Assembly: GCF_009647655.1 (NCBI RefSeq)
Contig: NZ_WJFD01000001.1
Span: 1,116,001-1,180,000, forward strand
Source of the DNA: Chitinophaga sp. SYP-B3965
GTDB taxonomy: Bacteria > Bacteroidota > Bacteroidia > Chitinophagales > Chitinophagaceae
Direction: 5' to 3'
Length of the DNA: 64,000 nucleotides
The position numbers were made by a program, and so were the translations under genes. The notes beneath the pieces were generated by a model that worked only from the letters and a program-made list of their open reading frames with translations, had not been told where the DNA came from and searched no databases. Below, piece by piece: positions 18,401 through 27,030 of this stretch. The stretch's first letter is position 1. Each line of letters starts with the position of its first letter.

Positions 18401-21400
18401 ACCTGCATCCAGGTAAGTAGCGGTCAGCTGAATTTGTGCGGTGTTGCCATTAGGTGTGAAGGTAGCAAAGGATGGTAATCCGCTGGCAGACCAGGAGATC
18501 ACATCTGCACCATTCTGATCTGCACCGGACAGGTTTACCTGCAGAGAAGAATTCTCAGCTAAGGTAACGTTTGAGATAGCGTTCAGTACAGGTGGGTAGT
18601 TATCATTCACGGATAAGGTGAATGTTTTTGTACCTACGCCGCTGTGGCCATCTGTTGCTTTTATTTCAATTCCTGCAAATGTACCGAGGTCAGTAGCAGA
18701 AGGATTGAACACTAAGGTCGCAGTACCATTGCCATTATCAGTTAAAGAACCGAAGGCAGGCAGGTTGGTAGTGCTCAGCGTTACCGCTTCACCATCTGCA
18801 TCTGAGTAAGTAACAGGGATAGATAATTGTGTGCCAAAACGCATAGAACGGTTAGCGATAGGTGATACTACCGGTACTGAGTTCAATGTGGTGGTGTTTG
18901 CTTCAGGAGAGTAGTTACCGAAACCACCATCATTCTTCGCACGCACTTTATAGTAATATTTAGTGTTGGCGAAGAGGGCAGTATCTGTGAAGCTGCCTTG
19001 TGCAGTAGCATTGGCATCTAAAGTTGCCAGCAACAGGAAGGCAGTGTTATCTCCGATAGAACGGTATACCTGATATAATGATTCGTTATTAGCGTTATCG
19101 TTCCAGGTAAGCGTGATCTTAGAAGTAGAATTAGCAGTAGCTACTACGTTGGTAGCTGCAGCAGGTGCTGTTGGCAATGCCAGTGTAGCAGCCTGGTTCC
19201 TTGTATCAAGGAAACGGGTGGCAGGGATGGCCTGTTTGCTGATACCAGGACCAGCCCAGCTTGCAGACAGTTCTGAGCTACCTGTATTTTCAAAATAGGT
19301 AACGTAGATCGGGTAAGTACCGGCAGTTAAAGATTTGGTACCGCTTTTTTCTGTAGCAGAAGAACGGGTGCCATCATTTTCAACTACGATATCTGTTGCT
19401 GTGAAGCCGCCGATATACAGTCTGCTACCATCGTTGGAACGGGTGTAGAAAGTATAGTTACCGGTAGTTGGAATGGTAATATAACCAGCAAATTTCATCG
19501 CATACCTGTCTGACCTTGGAGCAGGTGAGATGCTCAGGGAAACGGTAGTGATCGTACCGGATCTCACTGGTGTGAGGCTGTTGAAGTTCGGCAGGCTGGT
19601 AACAGTGGATGGTTCGTAGTAATCATACGTTAAACCACCATCAACCGTTGCATGATAACCGGAGTTACCAAGGTCGTTCACCGCTCTCACTTTATAGAAG
19701 TAAGTAGTGAGCGGGTTGAGTGCGCTGTCTGAAGCAGTAGTCACGTTAGCGCCTACTGTTTTCACAATGCTATAAGTACCTGTGCGGGAAGTAGAACGGT
19801 AAATTTCGAAACCAGTTTCGTTATTACTGTTATCTGTCCAGGTGAGGTTGATCTTATTATAAGATGCAGCAGTGGCAACGATGTTCGTTGGTGCAGCTAT
19901 AGTAACCGTTGGCGGTACACTTTCCACGAAGAATTCAGCAGGGATGAGCTGGTGGGTGCTGCCCACGCCATTTGCTGTGTTCCTCCAGTATACTTTCATT
20001 TCCTGGCCGCCATTCTTTTCAAAGTAAGTGATGGCAATAGGATAGATACCGGCAGTAGGGAAGTTTTTAGTACCTGATTTGGTAGTAGTGCCTTGCAGGG
20101 CATCGTTACTCACGAGCGCAGTGGCAGTATGACTATAAGTACCGATGTACAGTTTGCTGCCATCATCGGAAGCTGTTTCGAATGTGTAGTTACCGGCTAC
20201 AGGGATCCTGATAAAACCTTCCCACAGTACGCCGAAGTAATCTTCCGGTGCACCGATGGTAGTAATGTCCACCACGGGTTGGATACCTTGTTTAACCGGC
20301 GTAAGGGTAGCGAAGTTGGGGAGGTTGTTCCAATCTCCCTGGTATAACTTGTATTTCAGACCTTTCAGGCTGGCATAAGCGCTGGTTTGGTTACTGGCAG
20401 GAGAAACGTTGCCGGCAATATCCCTGGCTTTTACAGTGAAAACATATAACTGGCCTGCAGTAAGGTTCAAAGCATCAAAGGTGAGCTTAGTACCATCAAT
20501 GGTGTAAGATTTCAGGCCATTGATATAGATATCATATTTGTTTATACCTACTTCATCTGTAGCAGCATCCCATTTCAGGCTGATCTGATTTTGGGAAGAA
20601 GCTGTTACCACCAGGTTACCCGGAGCGGTAGGCGGTATATTGTCCACCTGCGTTTTAGCAGTGGCTTCATTACTGTTGGCAGCGGCGCCGGTGTTGTTCA
20701 CTGCTCTTACGATATAGTAATAGTTCGTATTGGCAATGAGGCCGGTGCTGGTATAAGTTACTACGTTAGGCGCAGTGATAGCCAGGAGGGTGTAAGCACC
20801 ACCTGGTGTATTGGCGCGGTAAACTTCGTAACCGGTTTCGTTGTAAGCCGGGTTAGGTTTATCTACCCAGTTCAGCTGGATGGAAGTTTTGGAGAGATCT
20901 GTAGCGGTAAGGCCGGTAGCAGCGTCTGGTTTATTAGGACCATTTGCAGCGATCACTTCAAAAGGTGTAGAGAAGTCGCTGGAGCAACCGAACTGTTCCT
21001 GTACCTTAACGGTATACAAACCAGGTGTGGTAGCATCCAGTGTATTGGCAGTACTTAAAGTAACGCCATCTGTAGTTTTCTTCCAGAGGTAAGATGCATA
21101 AGTGTTAGGCACTTGTAAAGTAACCTTGTTCAGTGCATCAGGAGCAGGGAGTACCTTGCTTTGCAGGCTGGCTTGCGTGATAGCTGGCGGTACAGTAGCA
21201 CCTTTCAGTTTGATCACTAAAGGAATAGGAGACCATTCAGACCAAACAGAACCGCGTTTGATGCGGGCATCATAAGTACCGAGTGCAGTGATATTAACTG
21301 TATTGCCGGTAGCGCCTGGGATCAGCACGCCATCTTTACGCCATTCGTAACCGTCAAAACCGGCGGTTAATCCAAGTGTTAAAGCAACAGGATCGCCCGG

Positions 21401-22270
21401 ACAGAACTCAGTTCTACCGGTTAAAGGCCATGGATTGGCTTTATGCGCTCTTTCCATATAAGGGAAGAAGTCTGCTTCGCCCCATGCTACGTCCCAGATG
21501 CCGTGACCGCCGGGATAGATGGAGAGCTTCATATTAGCACCTGCGGCTTTGGCCTGATCGAATACACCCTGTGCAACACTTTTCGGAGGGTTGGTATCAT
21601 CATTACCCTGGAACCACCAGATAGGAGTGTATTTAAAAACATTAATGCTATTAGCAGTAGCACCTGCAGCAGCACTGATAGGACCAGCACCTGCTACCAG
21701 CTTAGGAAATCTGAGCAGGAAATCCCAGGTAGCGGTACCACCTGCAGAAAGACCGTGGCAGGTGATCTTATTAATGTCCACATTGATCTGTGGTACGAAG
21801 AAGTTATTGATCAGTTCATTGATAAGGTCGTATTGGGTAGCACCATAATATCCTGACTGATTCTGAGGATACAGCAGGAAGCCATCAAATTTACCGTTAT
21901 CAACTGCGTTCATAGCGGTTTGGCCGCCATGGAGCAACTGGTATTCATTATCGTAGATAGTGCCTTTCTCACCGAGCCCGTGGAAAAATATGAGCACCGG
22001 GTATTTTTTAGCCCGGGTGGGATCATAGTTCTTAGGGAACTTCAGCCTGAATGCCAGGCCTTTGTAGATGTAGGCTTTGTAGGAGGTAGAAGTCCATCCA
22101 ACACGGACAGTCCTTACCCATTTACCTACGCTGCCCCACTGTGGCTCCGTTGGAGGAGTAGCGGCATTGTAAGTAACTACAGGATCATTGGGGTCTAGCA
22201 CCTGAGCGCTAACGGGGGTTGCTCCTAAAAAGAGGAACACCATGAACAGTAGGTAGTAAAATTGTTTCAT
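15476..22270 (-). CDS. Giant T9SS-exported esterase with FN3, PA14 and repeated FFGSR modules
   Basis: A 2264-residue secreted protein. Residues 1-22 are a signal peptide. Residues 24-280 are an alpha/beta-hydrolase (PHB-depolymerase/feruloyl-esterase-like) domain with oxyanion HGLG (97-100), nucleophile elbow GLSAGG (Ser175), Asp in GNDDTNP (222-228) and His256. Ig-like segments cover about 285-440. FN3 domains lie at about 446-540, 545-633, 790-878, 1030-1128, 1505-1598 and 1872-1963. PA14 domains are at 637-785 and 879-1022, each with DDGS/NDGS-(K/R)LYIG. Cadherin/Ig-like domains fall at 1130-1316 and 1600-1692. A roughly 170-residue module occurs three times (1322-1501, 1697-1867, 1966-2136). 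A T9SS type A sorting domain (2173-2264; YPNPFASNLYV...IYDMSGKLV...GIYVLQV) ends the protein. PA14 and the other modules suggest polysaccharide binding. Substrate is unknown; ester removal from a surface or plant glycan is inferred. Confidence 0.88.
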   Translation of the reverse strand: MKQFYYLLFMVFLFLGATPVSAQVLDPNDPVVTYNAATPPTEPQWGSVGKWVRTVRVGWTSTSYKAYIYKGLAFRLKFPKNYDPTRAKKYPVLIFFHGLGEKGTIYDNEYQLLHGGQTAMNAVDNGKFDGFLLYPQNQSGYYGATQYDLINELINNFFVPQINVDINKITCHGLSAGGTATWDFLLRFPKLVAGAGPISAAAGATANSINVFKYTPIWWFQGNDDTNPPKSVAQGVFDQAKAAGANMKLSIYPGGHGIWDVAWGEADFFPYMERAHKANPWPLTGRTEFCPGDPVALTLGLTAGFDGYEWRKDGVLIPGATGNTVNITALGTYDARIKRGSVWSEWSPIPLVIKLKGATVPPAITQASLQSKVLPAPDALNKVTLQVPNTYASYLWKKTTDGVTLSTANTLDATTPGLYTVKVQEQFGCSSDFSTPFEVIAANGPNKPDAATGLTATDLSKTSIQLNWVDKPNPAYNETGYEVYRANTPGGAYTLLAITAPNVVTYTSTGLIANTNYYYIVRAVNNTGAAANSNEATAKTQVDNIPPTAPGNLVVTASSQNQISLKWDAATDEVGINKYDIYINGLKSYTIDGTKLTFDALNLTAGQLYVFTVKARDIAGNVSPASNQTSAYASLKGLKYKLYQGDWNNLPNFATLTPVKQGIQPVVDITTIGAPEDYFGVLWEGFIRIPVAGNYTFETASDDGSKLYIGTYSHTATALVSNDALQGTTTKSGTKNFPTAGIYPIAITYFEKNGGQEMKVYWRNTANGVGSTHQLIPAEFFVESVPPTVTIAAPTNIVATAASYNKINLTWTDNSNNETGFEIYRSTSRTGTYSIVKTVGANVTTASDSALNPLTTYFYKVRAVNDLGNSGYHATVDGGLTYDYYEPSTVTSLPNFNSLTPVRSGTITTVSLSISPAPRSDRYAMKFAGYITIPTTGNYTFYTRSNDGSRLYIGGFTATDIVVENDGTRSSATEKSGTKSLTAGTYPIYVTYFENTGSSELSASWAGPGISKQAIPATRFLDTRNQAATLALPTAPAAATNVVATANSTSKITLTWNDNANNESLYQVYRSIGDNTAFLLLATLDANATAQGSFTDTALFANTKYYYKVRAKNDGGFGNYSPEANTTTLNSVPVVSPIANRSMRFGTQLSIPVTYSDADGEAVTLSTTNLPAFGSLTDNGNGTATLVFNPSATDLGTFAGIEIKATDGHSGVGTKTFTLSVNDNYPPVLNAISNVTLAENSSLQVNLSGADQNGADVISWSASGLPSFATFTPNGNTAQIQLTATYLDAGTYPVTVTINDGHDGIDTKTFNIVVSDVNPSKVVFVNFNDGSANTAGTGYWNNTNKPPFQNDVFANLKDSTLTATSISLTIMTRWQDVSGFNTSGAVTNNNSGVYPDNVMRSAYFSNAGVKQTLKVSGLTGGADVKYNFTFFGSRGSVSDNRTSIYTINGASVALNAASNTTNTVKLTNVVPDANGEVLLDINSAPGASFSYLNAMVIEASFEPQTPPSKPTNITAEAVSAGAKVGWKDVAFNETSYQVFRGTSLAGPFTQLTTPANNANTNTFTDQTTLAGTQYYFAVRAINSYGASAFSDTVGVVTTNKNPVLAAISNVSMKADSVINLALAATDDPTDVITLSATGLPAFVTLTDNGSGNGVLKITPNNSQVGTYNNVSVTASDDKGGSTTRTFTIVVQDKTLTSIFVDFNEVNPAPAPWNSFNKYPQAGASLTNLLSQDGTATGYTVTLIDQLAGSNAVGAITGSNTGVYPDVVMQTAYFEQAADAKRIRISGLQLNKKFNLVFFGSRGDVSDNRTTEYTVGAQTVTLNAAGNTQNVAKINGLSPNASGEIEFTIKRGASSPYAYINSLVIQSYEDNGLPLAPTSLKATGKSRTKITLNWMDNASTETGYEIFKSATVNGTYTLLTTVGANVTTYDDNTPPAGSSFFYKVRAAVGSVKSEYSNIAQGATYSYSTYINVNRDLPAGAPWNNTNNAPFEGDSYGPFLNDQTNNSGIGFTIVQNFSGDNPFGMNTGNNSGIYPDNVISSSWWCDIGVTAKMKFTGLNQSQNYTFVFFGSRDGAGNRTSNYTINGKYVSLNAAFNTSNTVQLENVKPDENGEVILEVSLGAGSTYAYLGSVVIHGYAATGGEPTGADAPTNLRIAEAGGLVTNDFGKAAPEVRVEKLEIVKAYPNPFASNLYVTVHNYGSTKRLFARIYDMSGKLVLNNVLGDFGNGNYNVKIDASNIQNLPAGIYVLQVLDEKNQGKSIKIIKQ

Positions 22271-22547
22271 ATATATGAGATTGCTCTAACGTGTTAAGTG
22301 TGAACATATCTGCATGCCAGTATAATAGCGTGCAAGGCTGTTCGGTTTCAGTGAAGTTTTTCGGAGGATGGGGTTTAAAATATTCGCGCCATTCACTGCG
22401 CGTTAGAGGCTTTTAGATAGGAAAAGGTTAAATACCTATAAGAATATGCTGCAATTTATAGCGAATTAATATAACTACTTGTTACTTTTTGGTGAAATGC
22501 GGGATTTTGCTGGTAAATGGATGGTTTAAGTCCATTACTGCAAAAAA

Positions 22548-23696
22548 TTATCCCCTTTTCCGGGGCCCATGTAACACATTCCCTATAAAGGTGTACCGGA
22601 TGAACCACTGGTAAGTAAGCAGGGAAACCCCGGAGGTAATGGATAATATAAGTATAATACGTAACACGCCCGGTATGTTCGTATAAAGGAACAGCACCTG
22701 GAGGCTGGATACCATGATCAGGTGCACCAGGTACAACCAGTAGGAGGCATCCGAAATATACCGGAAAGTGCGGCTTTCCTGGTTCATGTACCGCAGAAAG
22801 AAGCCCATGATCCCAAATGTGAGGAAAGTGGTCTGCATAGCTACCCCCAGTTTCAACGCCCACAAGCCAACAGGATGGGTCTGGTCTTTTTGCAGCACTA
22901 TTATATAGAACAGGGCTACCGCCAGCAGCAAACCCACAGAAAGGTATAACCAGGTGCGTTGCGGGATCTGTTTTAACTGCGCGGCATTCTTATTAACCAG
23001 CACGCCAATGGCAAAAAAGAAGCCGTAATAGAGCAGATGGGATACTTTGGGGATGATGCCGTTGGAAACTTCCACCAGCGGCTCCGCAAAAAAGAGCAGC
23101 TGGATAACGCCCAGCACACCACCCACTACCAGTATATGCGGCAGGGAGGCCATATTGAGCATGCCTTTTTTAAGGAAAGCAGGTACCAGCTGCTGCACGC
23201 GTTTATGCAGGATCACCAGCATAGCCCCGTAAAAGAACAGCAGGTAATATAGGAACCAGAGGTGCGCCATACCATTCCAGCGGAAGAACTGGTGGCGGAA
23301 GGCCGCCCAGGCTTCTGCAGGTGGCAATGCATCCGCGATATAATATTTGTAATAAAGAAAAGGCGCAATGCTCAGCGGCAGGATAAATATAAGACTGCCA
23401 ATGAACGGTATAGCGATGCGTTTAAACCGCGCTTTGATAAATGCCTGCTGGCCGATCTTGAGATATACCATCCGCGCAAAAAAACCAGCTACCACAAAGA
23501 ACAACTGCATCCTGAAAGAATGGATGAAATAATAAGTGCCGTCGAAGAAATAACTGTGCAGCGAATTATCTGATGGCCAGGAGGGGTTCACATTTACTTT
23601 ATAAGCAATGATAGTATGGAGCAGCACGCCCAACAGCATGGCTACTGCGCGTAATGCATCCAGTCCGTAGATCCTGTTATCCTGTTGGAGTGTCAT
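22548..23696 (-). CDS. Acyltransferase 3 family membrane protein (OafA-like)
   Basis: A 382-residue integral membrane protein with about ten hydrophobic segments. The N-terminus, YGLDALRAVAMLLGVLLHTIIAY, carries the family signature and the conserved His27. FFVVAGFFARMVY follows, and the C-terminal YWLYLVHLIMV helix is also typical. Family members O-acetylate glycans at the membrane. The ATG overlaps the stop of the upstream GT2 by 4 bp (ATGA), showing translational coupling. It is the last gene of the minus-strand EPS operon, with 277 bp of non-coding sequence before the giant esterase gene. O-acetylation of the EPS repeat unit is inferred from context. Confidence 0.88.
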   Translation of the reverse strand: MTLQQDNRIYGLDALRAVAMLLGVLLHTIIAYKVNVNPSWPSDNSLHSYFFDGTYYFIHSFRMQLFFVVAGFFARMVYLKIGQQAFIKARFKRIAIPFIGSLIFILPLSIAPFLYYKYYIADALPPAEAWAAFRHQFFRWNGMAHLWFLYYLLFFYGAMLVILHKRVQQLVPAFLKKGMLNMASLPHILVVGGVLGVIQLLFFAEPLVEVSNGIIPKVSHLLYYGFFFAIGVLVNKNAAQLKQIPQRTWLYLSVGLLLAVALFYIIVLQKDQTHPVGLWALKLGVAMQTTFLTFGIMGFFLRYMNQESRTFRYISDASYWLYLVHLIMVSSLQVLFLYTNIPGVLRIILILSITSGVSLLTYQWFIRYTFIGNVLHGPRKRG

Positions 23697-24877
23697 GCTG
23701 TGATCGTTTTACTGCGTTTAGATCTATCCCAGGCAGCAGATTGTTTCTTTTGCAGGTAGCGGGAGAAACCCTGGTACACGGCTGCATTCATAAAAACAAA
23801 GTAGAAAGGGATATAGAAGAATTTGGATTTGATATGTTGCTTCGCCTGTTGGTAACCGATAAAGGCAACAGTGTAGAATACCAGCTGAGCGGCGAGGATG
23901 GCGCTGTAGAACAGGCTGCCGGTGATCACTACCAGGAGGATGTTGCTGAGCAGCAGAATGGGCATGCTAAGCGGACTGAGCGTCCACCGCAATACGCGGT
24001 GTGAGATGTACTGGAAAGAAAGTACGGGGTATTTGAAGAAATTCAATAACGCTTTTAACATCACAATGGATTGAAAACCGCCGGCACTGATCCTTACTTT
24101 GCGTTTGTGTTCCTCTTCGATAGAGAAGGAAGGTTCTTCCATGGCGTAGGCATCCGGCGCATAGGCAATGCGGTATCCTTTCTGGTTGATGCGCAGGGAA
24201 ATAATAAAATCGTCCAGTATAACATCTTCTTCCACGGGTTGAAACAGCACGGTACGGATAGAGAATAATTCACCTGCTGCACCTACTACGGAATACAATT
24301 CCGCATCCAGTTTTTTCAGGAAAGATTCATACTTCCAGTAAATACCTTCTGTGGAAGCGGCATCTCCTTTGTCCTTGCTGATCACTTTCTTTTCTCCTGC
24401 CACACCACCGGTATTTTCATCTGCATAATGTTTTACAATATTGTGGATGGCTGCTGTGTTGAGCATGGTATTGGCGTCGCAAAAGATCACCACGGGTGTT
24501 TGCACAAAAAGCATAGCCCTGTTAATGGCAGCCGTTTTTCCATTACGGTCCGGTATATGCAGCAGGCGGATGCGGGGCTCCTGCCGGATGATATCCATGG
24601 TACCGTCTGTAGAACCATCTGTAACAAATATGAACTCACATTTATCTGCGGGATAATCCAGTGCCAGGGTGTTGGCTATCTTCTCGCGAATATGATCTTC
24701 CTCGTTATACGCGGCAACGAGTAAGGTAACGGCCGGCTCAAATGCAGCATCCGGTTCCAGGGGCTTTTTGATCAGTCTCTTGATCTTTATCAGGATGTAC
24801 AGCAGGATGCCGTACCCTATATAGTTGTAGAAGAGAATAAAAAAACTGATGTAAAATAGTATGTAGAGCAATATCAT
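23693..24877 (-). CDS. Membrane glycosyltransferase family 2
   Basis: A 394-residue processive-type GT2. An N-terminal transmembrane helix (residues 2-31) is followed by a GT-A catalytic domain with TLLVAAYNEE, VTDGSTDGT (Asp87), FCDANTML (metal-binding DxN at 134-136) and an EEDVILDDFIIS acceptor region. A KRKVRISAGGFQ segment and three or four C-terminal helices follow. An upstream in-frame ATG at 24991 would add 38 hydrophilic residues overlapping the neighbouring gene. The ATG at 24877 gives a normal membrane start and a 22-bp intergenic gap, so I chose it. It probably adds a sugar to the lipid-linked EPS unit. Confidence 0.88.
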   Translation of the reverse strand: MILLYILFYISFFILFYNYIGYGILLYILIKIKRLIKKPLEPDAAFEPAVTLLVAAYNEEDHIREKIANTLALDYPADKCEFIFVTDGSTDGTMDIIRQEPRIRLLHIPDRNGKTAAINRAMLFVQTPVVIFCDANTMLNTAAIHNIVKHYADENTGGVAGEKKVISKDKGDAASTEGIYWKYESFLKKLDAELYSVVGAAGELFSIRTVLFQPVEEDVILDDFIISLRINQKGYRIAYAPDAYAMEEPSFSIEEEHKRKVRISAGGFQSIVMLKALLNFFKYPVLSFQYISHRVLRWTLSPLSMPILLLSNILLVVITGSLFYSAILAAQLVFYTVAFIGYQQAKQHIKSKFFYIPFYFVFMNAAVYQGFSRYLQKKQSAAWDRSKRSKTITA

Positions 24878-24899
24878 GTAAGCGTAATGTTTAGAGTGA

Positions 24900-25472
24900 T
24901 CAGGTGGCCCAGCATTTCTGACCGGGGCGGAGCGGCACAATGCCGTTATACTGACCGGGAATATAGTCGTAAGCCATCCCCATGGTGGCACCCTTCATGG
25001 AAGTACCATACCCCAGCAGGGTATATTTCTTCAGGGTAATAAAAAAGGAATCGCCTATCAGCCTGCGGGAGATCTTTCCTTTGATCCCTGCATAAGGCCG
25101 GTCCCGCTGTTCAAAATGACCGGTGATGGCTATTTTGGCGGCTTTATCGCAATCTGCAAAAGACTTCCCGTATTTGCTCCGGGCATAGTCTTCCACATCA
25201 TCCAGGCCATAGAGGAACCTGTTCTGCGCTTTCCGGTTGGTGCAATCTTTTACCAGCGTGATAATGATGGGGGCTACACCTGCAGATCTGGCACCGGGTG
25301 TATCCGTTTCCGGGATGATGATCTCTGATAATTCTTCGATCAGTTTTTTATGCCCGTCCAGGCTGCTCAGGTCAGGCGTTTTATAAAAGCGGTAGTAATT
25401 GAAACCACCTACAGCGGCAGCACCGGCGCCGCCGAACAGGAAAATGTTCCGTATCGCTTTTCTCCGGTTCAT
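24900..25472 (-). CDS. Gluconate 2-dehydrogenase subunit 3-like Tat-exported protein
   Basis: A 190-residue protein with a twin-arginine-like leader (NRRKAIRNIFLFGGAGAAAVGG, residues 2-23). The body matches the Gluconate_2-dh3 type: LIEELSEIIIPETDTPGARSAGV, FLYGLDDVEDYARSKYGKSF and a C-terminal YTLLGYGTSMKGATM...YDYIPGQYNG. This subunit normally forms a periplasmic complex with a GMC flavoprotein and sometimes a cytochrome. Here it lies inside the EPS operon, overlapping the upstream esterase by 4 bp. No flavoprotein is adjacent; the nearest GMC gene is at 13711-15408. It may partner that protein or have been recruited to modify the EPS. Confidence 0.82.
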   Translation of the reverse strand: MNRRKAIRNIFLFGGAGAAAVGGFNYYRFYKTPDLSSLDGHKKLIEELSEIIIPETDTPGARSAGVAPIIITLVKDCTNRKAQNRFLYGLDDVEDYARSKYGKSFADCDKAAKIAITGHFEQRDRPYAGIKGKISRRLIGDSFFITLKKYTLLGYGTSMKGATMGMAYDYIPGQYNGIVPLRPGQKCWAT

Positions 25473-26266
25473 CTTGCTTTGGATTTTACGGGGTATGTTT
25501 TTTTATACTGCAACAGCCATTCGTACACGTTCATATTGTTCTCTTTGTATTTGGGTGTGAGGAAAGAAGACCAGCAGCAATGCGCGCCCGGGTACATGGT
25601 CAGTTTCACCAAACCTTTCTTATACTTTATCGTACTGTCCATGAAACGTTTCACGTTCTCACGGAAATAATCATCTTTGGAACCTACAAAATACCAGGTG
25701 TGGATATCGGCATCCGCTACCAGTTTGAACCTTTTCAGATAATCCGGATCCAGGTTGGCGGGAGACATGGTGATACATGCTGCTATCCTGTTGGCCAGTT
25801 CCGGCGAATGTGTTTTGGCTGCTTCTACAGACCAGCCACCGGCGCTGTACCCGGAGAGGTAGATACGCGTAGTGTCCACCGGGTATCTTTTGATCACATC
25901 ATCCAGCATCGGCCCTACATCCTGTGGTGCAAAAGACCAGCTTTGCGCCATGGGTGCCAGTACGATGAACTTGTATAATTTACCATCCACTTTATTTACC
26001 GCTTCAATGATCTTTCCTTCTTTCATTTGCTTGGGCACGCCTTCCTTGTAGATAATGCTAAGGTCCTTTCCTGCCACACTTCTCCCGTGAAAAGCTATCA
26101 GTAAAGGAAAGCGTTCGCCGGCTACAGTAGGTGTTGGTGTATAGATAAGTGCCTGCCTTGTTTGCCATGGACTTATCTTAACGTCTATTTTACGCATGGG
26201 CTCATACTGCGCATTCACCTGACCCACCACCAGCATAAAACAGACAAAAGAGATCATTTTCAACAT
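25469..26266 (-). CDS. Secreted alpha/beta-hydrolase (esterase) of the EPS operon
   Basis: Starting at the ATG at 26266 gives 265 residues with a signal peptide (MLKMISFVCFMLVVGQVNAQ). A longer frame from 26332 would overlap the upstream gene and spoil the signal. The fold shows PLLIAFHGRS (oxyanion region), GYSAGG nucleophile elbow, GSKDD acid segment and PGAHCCW with the catalytic His. It ends NVYEWLLQYKK, closely matching NVYEWMLQYTRG in the esterase domain of the giant protein at 42901, so the two are related. It follows the half-TolC gene by 28 bp. Role is probably periplasmic or extracellular deacylation of the polymer (inference). Confidence 0.85.
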   Translation of the reverse strand: MLKMISFVCFMLVVGQVNAQYEPMRKIDVKISPWQTRQALIYTPTPTVAGERFPLLIAFHGRSVAGKDLSIIYKEGVPKQMKEGKIIEAVNKVDGKLYKFIVLAPMAQSWSFAPQDVGPMLDDVIKRYPVDTTRIYLSGYSAGGWSVEAAKTHSPELANRIAACITMSPANLDPDYLKRFKLVADADIHTWYFVGSKDDYFRENVKRFMDSTIKYKKGLVKLTMYPGAHCCWSSFLTPKYKENNMNVYEWLLQYKKTYPVKSKAR

Positions 26267-26294
26267 AGTGACCGTGTTGTGTGAACGATGAAAA

Positions 26295-27020
26295 CTATAT
26301 CTGCAGCAACACTTGTTCCAAAGTTGTTCCAACCATTTCTTCCAGCTTCAGTTTGGATTGACGTAATTCTTTTTCAAGCTGGATCTTTTTAGCCATTTCT
26401 CCATTGTAAGCGCGGTAAGCTTCTTTGTAAAGCTCTATGGAAACGGTTTCGTCTCCGGCGCGGAATTTCTCTTCCGCCTGTGTGTAGTTGAGCAGGGCAT
26501 CTTCTACCAGTGGCATATGCAGTTCAAACAATTGTTTGTTGGCAGCATATTCTTCATACAACTGTAACACAGTGGCTTTGATGCTCAGTGCATCTGATGC
26601 TTCCTGTTTTTCCAGTACTTTTCTTTCAGTTCTTACCCGTTTAACATCATTAGGGATCTTGATCAGGTTACCGATAGGTAATAATACCCCAAAGTTGTAA
26701 CGTGGGTAGAAAGTATTATTCTGGGTGCCACTGCTGTTTCCTTTGATCGTAAACTCATTCAGGTTACCTGCGGCACTGAAATGGTTCAGCCATTGGGCGC
26801 CGGTGCTGTTCAATTCATATTTATTGATCAGTTTTTTATCAGCATACTGTTGCATGTCCGGATGTTTCAATGCCAGTTCCACGAGTTTTTCTTTAAAACG
26901 CGCTATTCTGGCTGCATCCGGGGGGAGTTTTAACAAAACGCTGGTGTCTGGTTTCACCACCTGTGCCTGCGTAGCAAGACCCAGGAACAAAGCAAGAACG
27001 ACTAAGGAAATACGTTTCAT
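26295..27020 (-). CDS. Half-length TolC/OMF-like outer membrane protein
   Basis: A 241-residue protein with a signal peptide (residues 1-19, cleavage near ATQA-Q). The rest resembles a single TolC repeat. A first helix has LVELALKHPDMQQY, and a short beta-rich middle has FYPRYNFGVLLPIGNL. Then come long amphipathic helices with heptad character (VRTERKVLEKQEASDALSIKATVLQLYEEY; LLNYTQAEEKFRAGDETVSIELYKEAYRAYNGE). TolC monomers are about 420-490 residues with two such repeats. Located 10 bp after the O-antigen ligase-like gene, it could provide the outer-membrane conduit in place of the missing Wza (inference). Confidence 0.75.
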   Translation of the reverse strand: MKRISLVVLALFLGLATQAQVVKPDTSVLLKLPPDAARIARFKEKLVELALKHPDMQQYADKKLINKYELNSTGAQWLNHFSAAGNLNEFTIKGNSSGTQNNTFYPRYNFGVLLPIGNLIKIPNDVKRVRTERKVLEKQEASDALSIKATVLQLYEEYAANKQLFELHMPLVEDALLNYTQAEEKFRAGDETVSIELYKEAYRAYNGEMAKKIQLEKELRQSKLKLEEMVGTTLEQVLLQI

Positions 27021-27030
27021 GTGCTAGATT

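Noticed and set aside
24878..24991. N-terminal extension of the GT2 gene at 23693
   Set aside because: The extra 38 residues overlap the subunit-3-like gene and do not resemble a signal or membrane segment. The ATG at 24877 gives a normal start.
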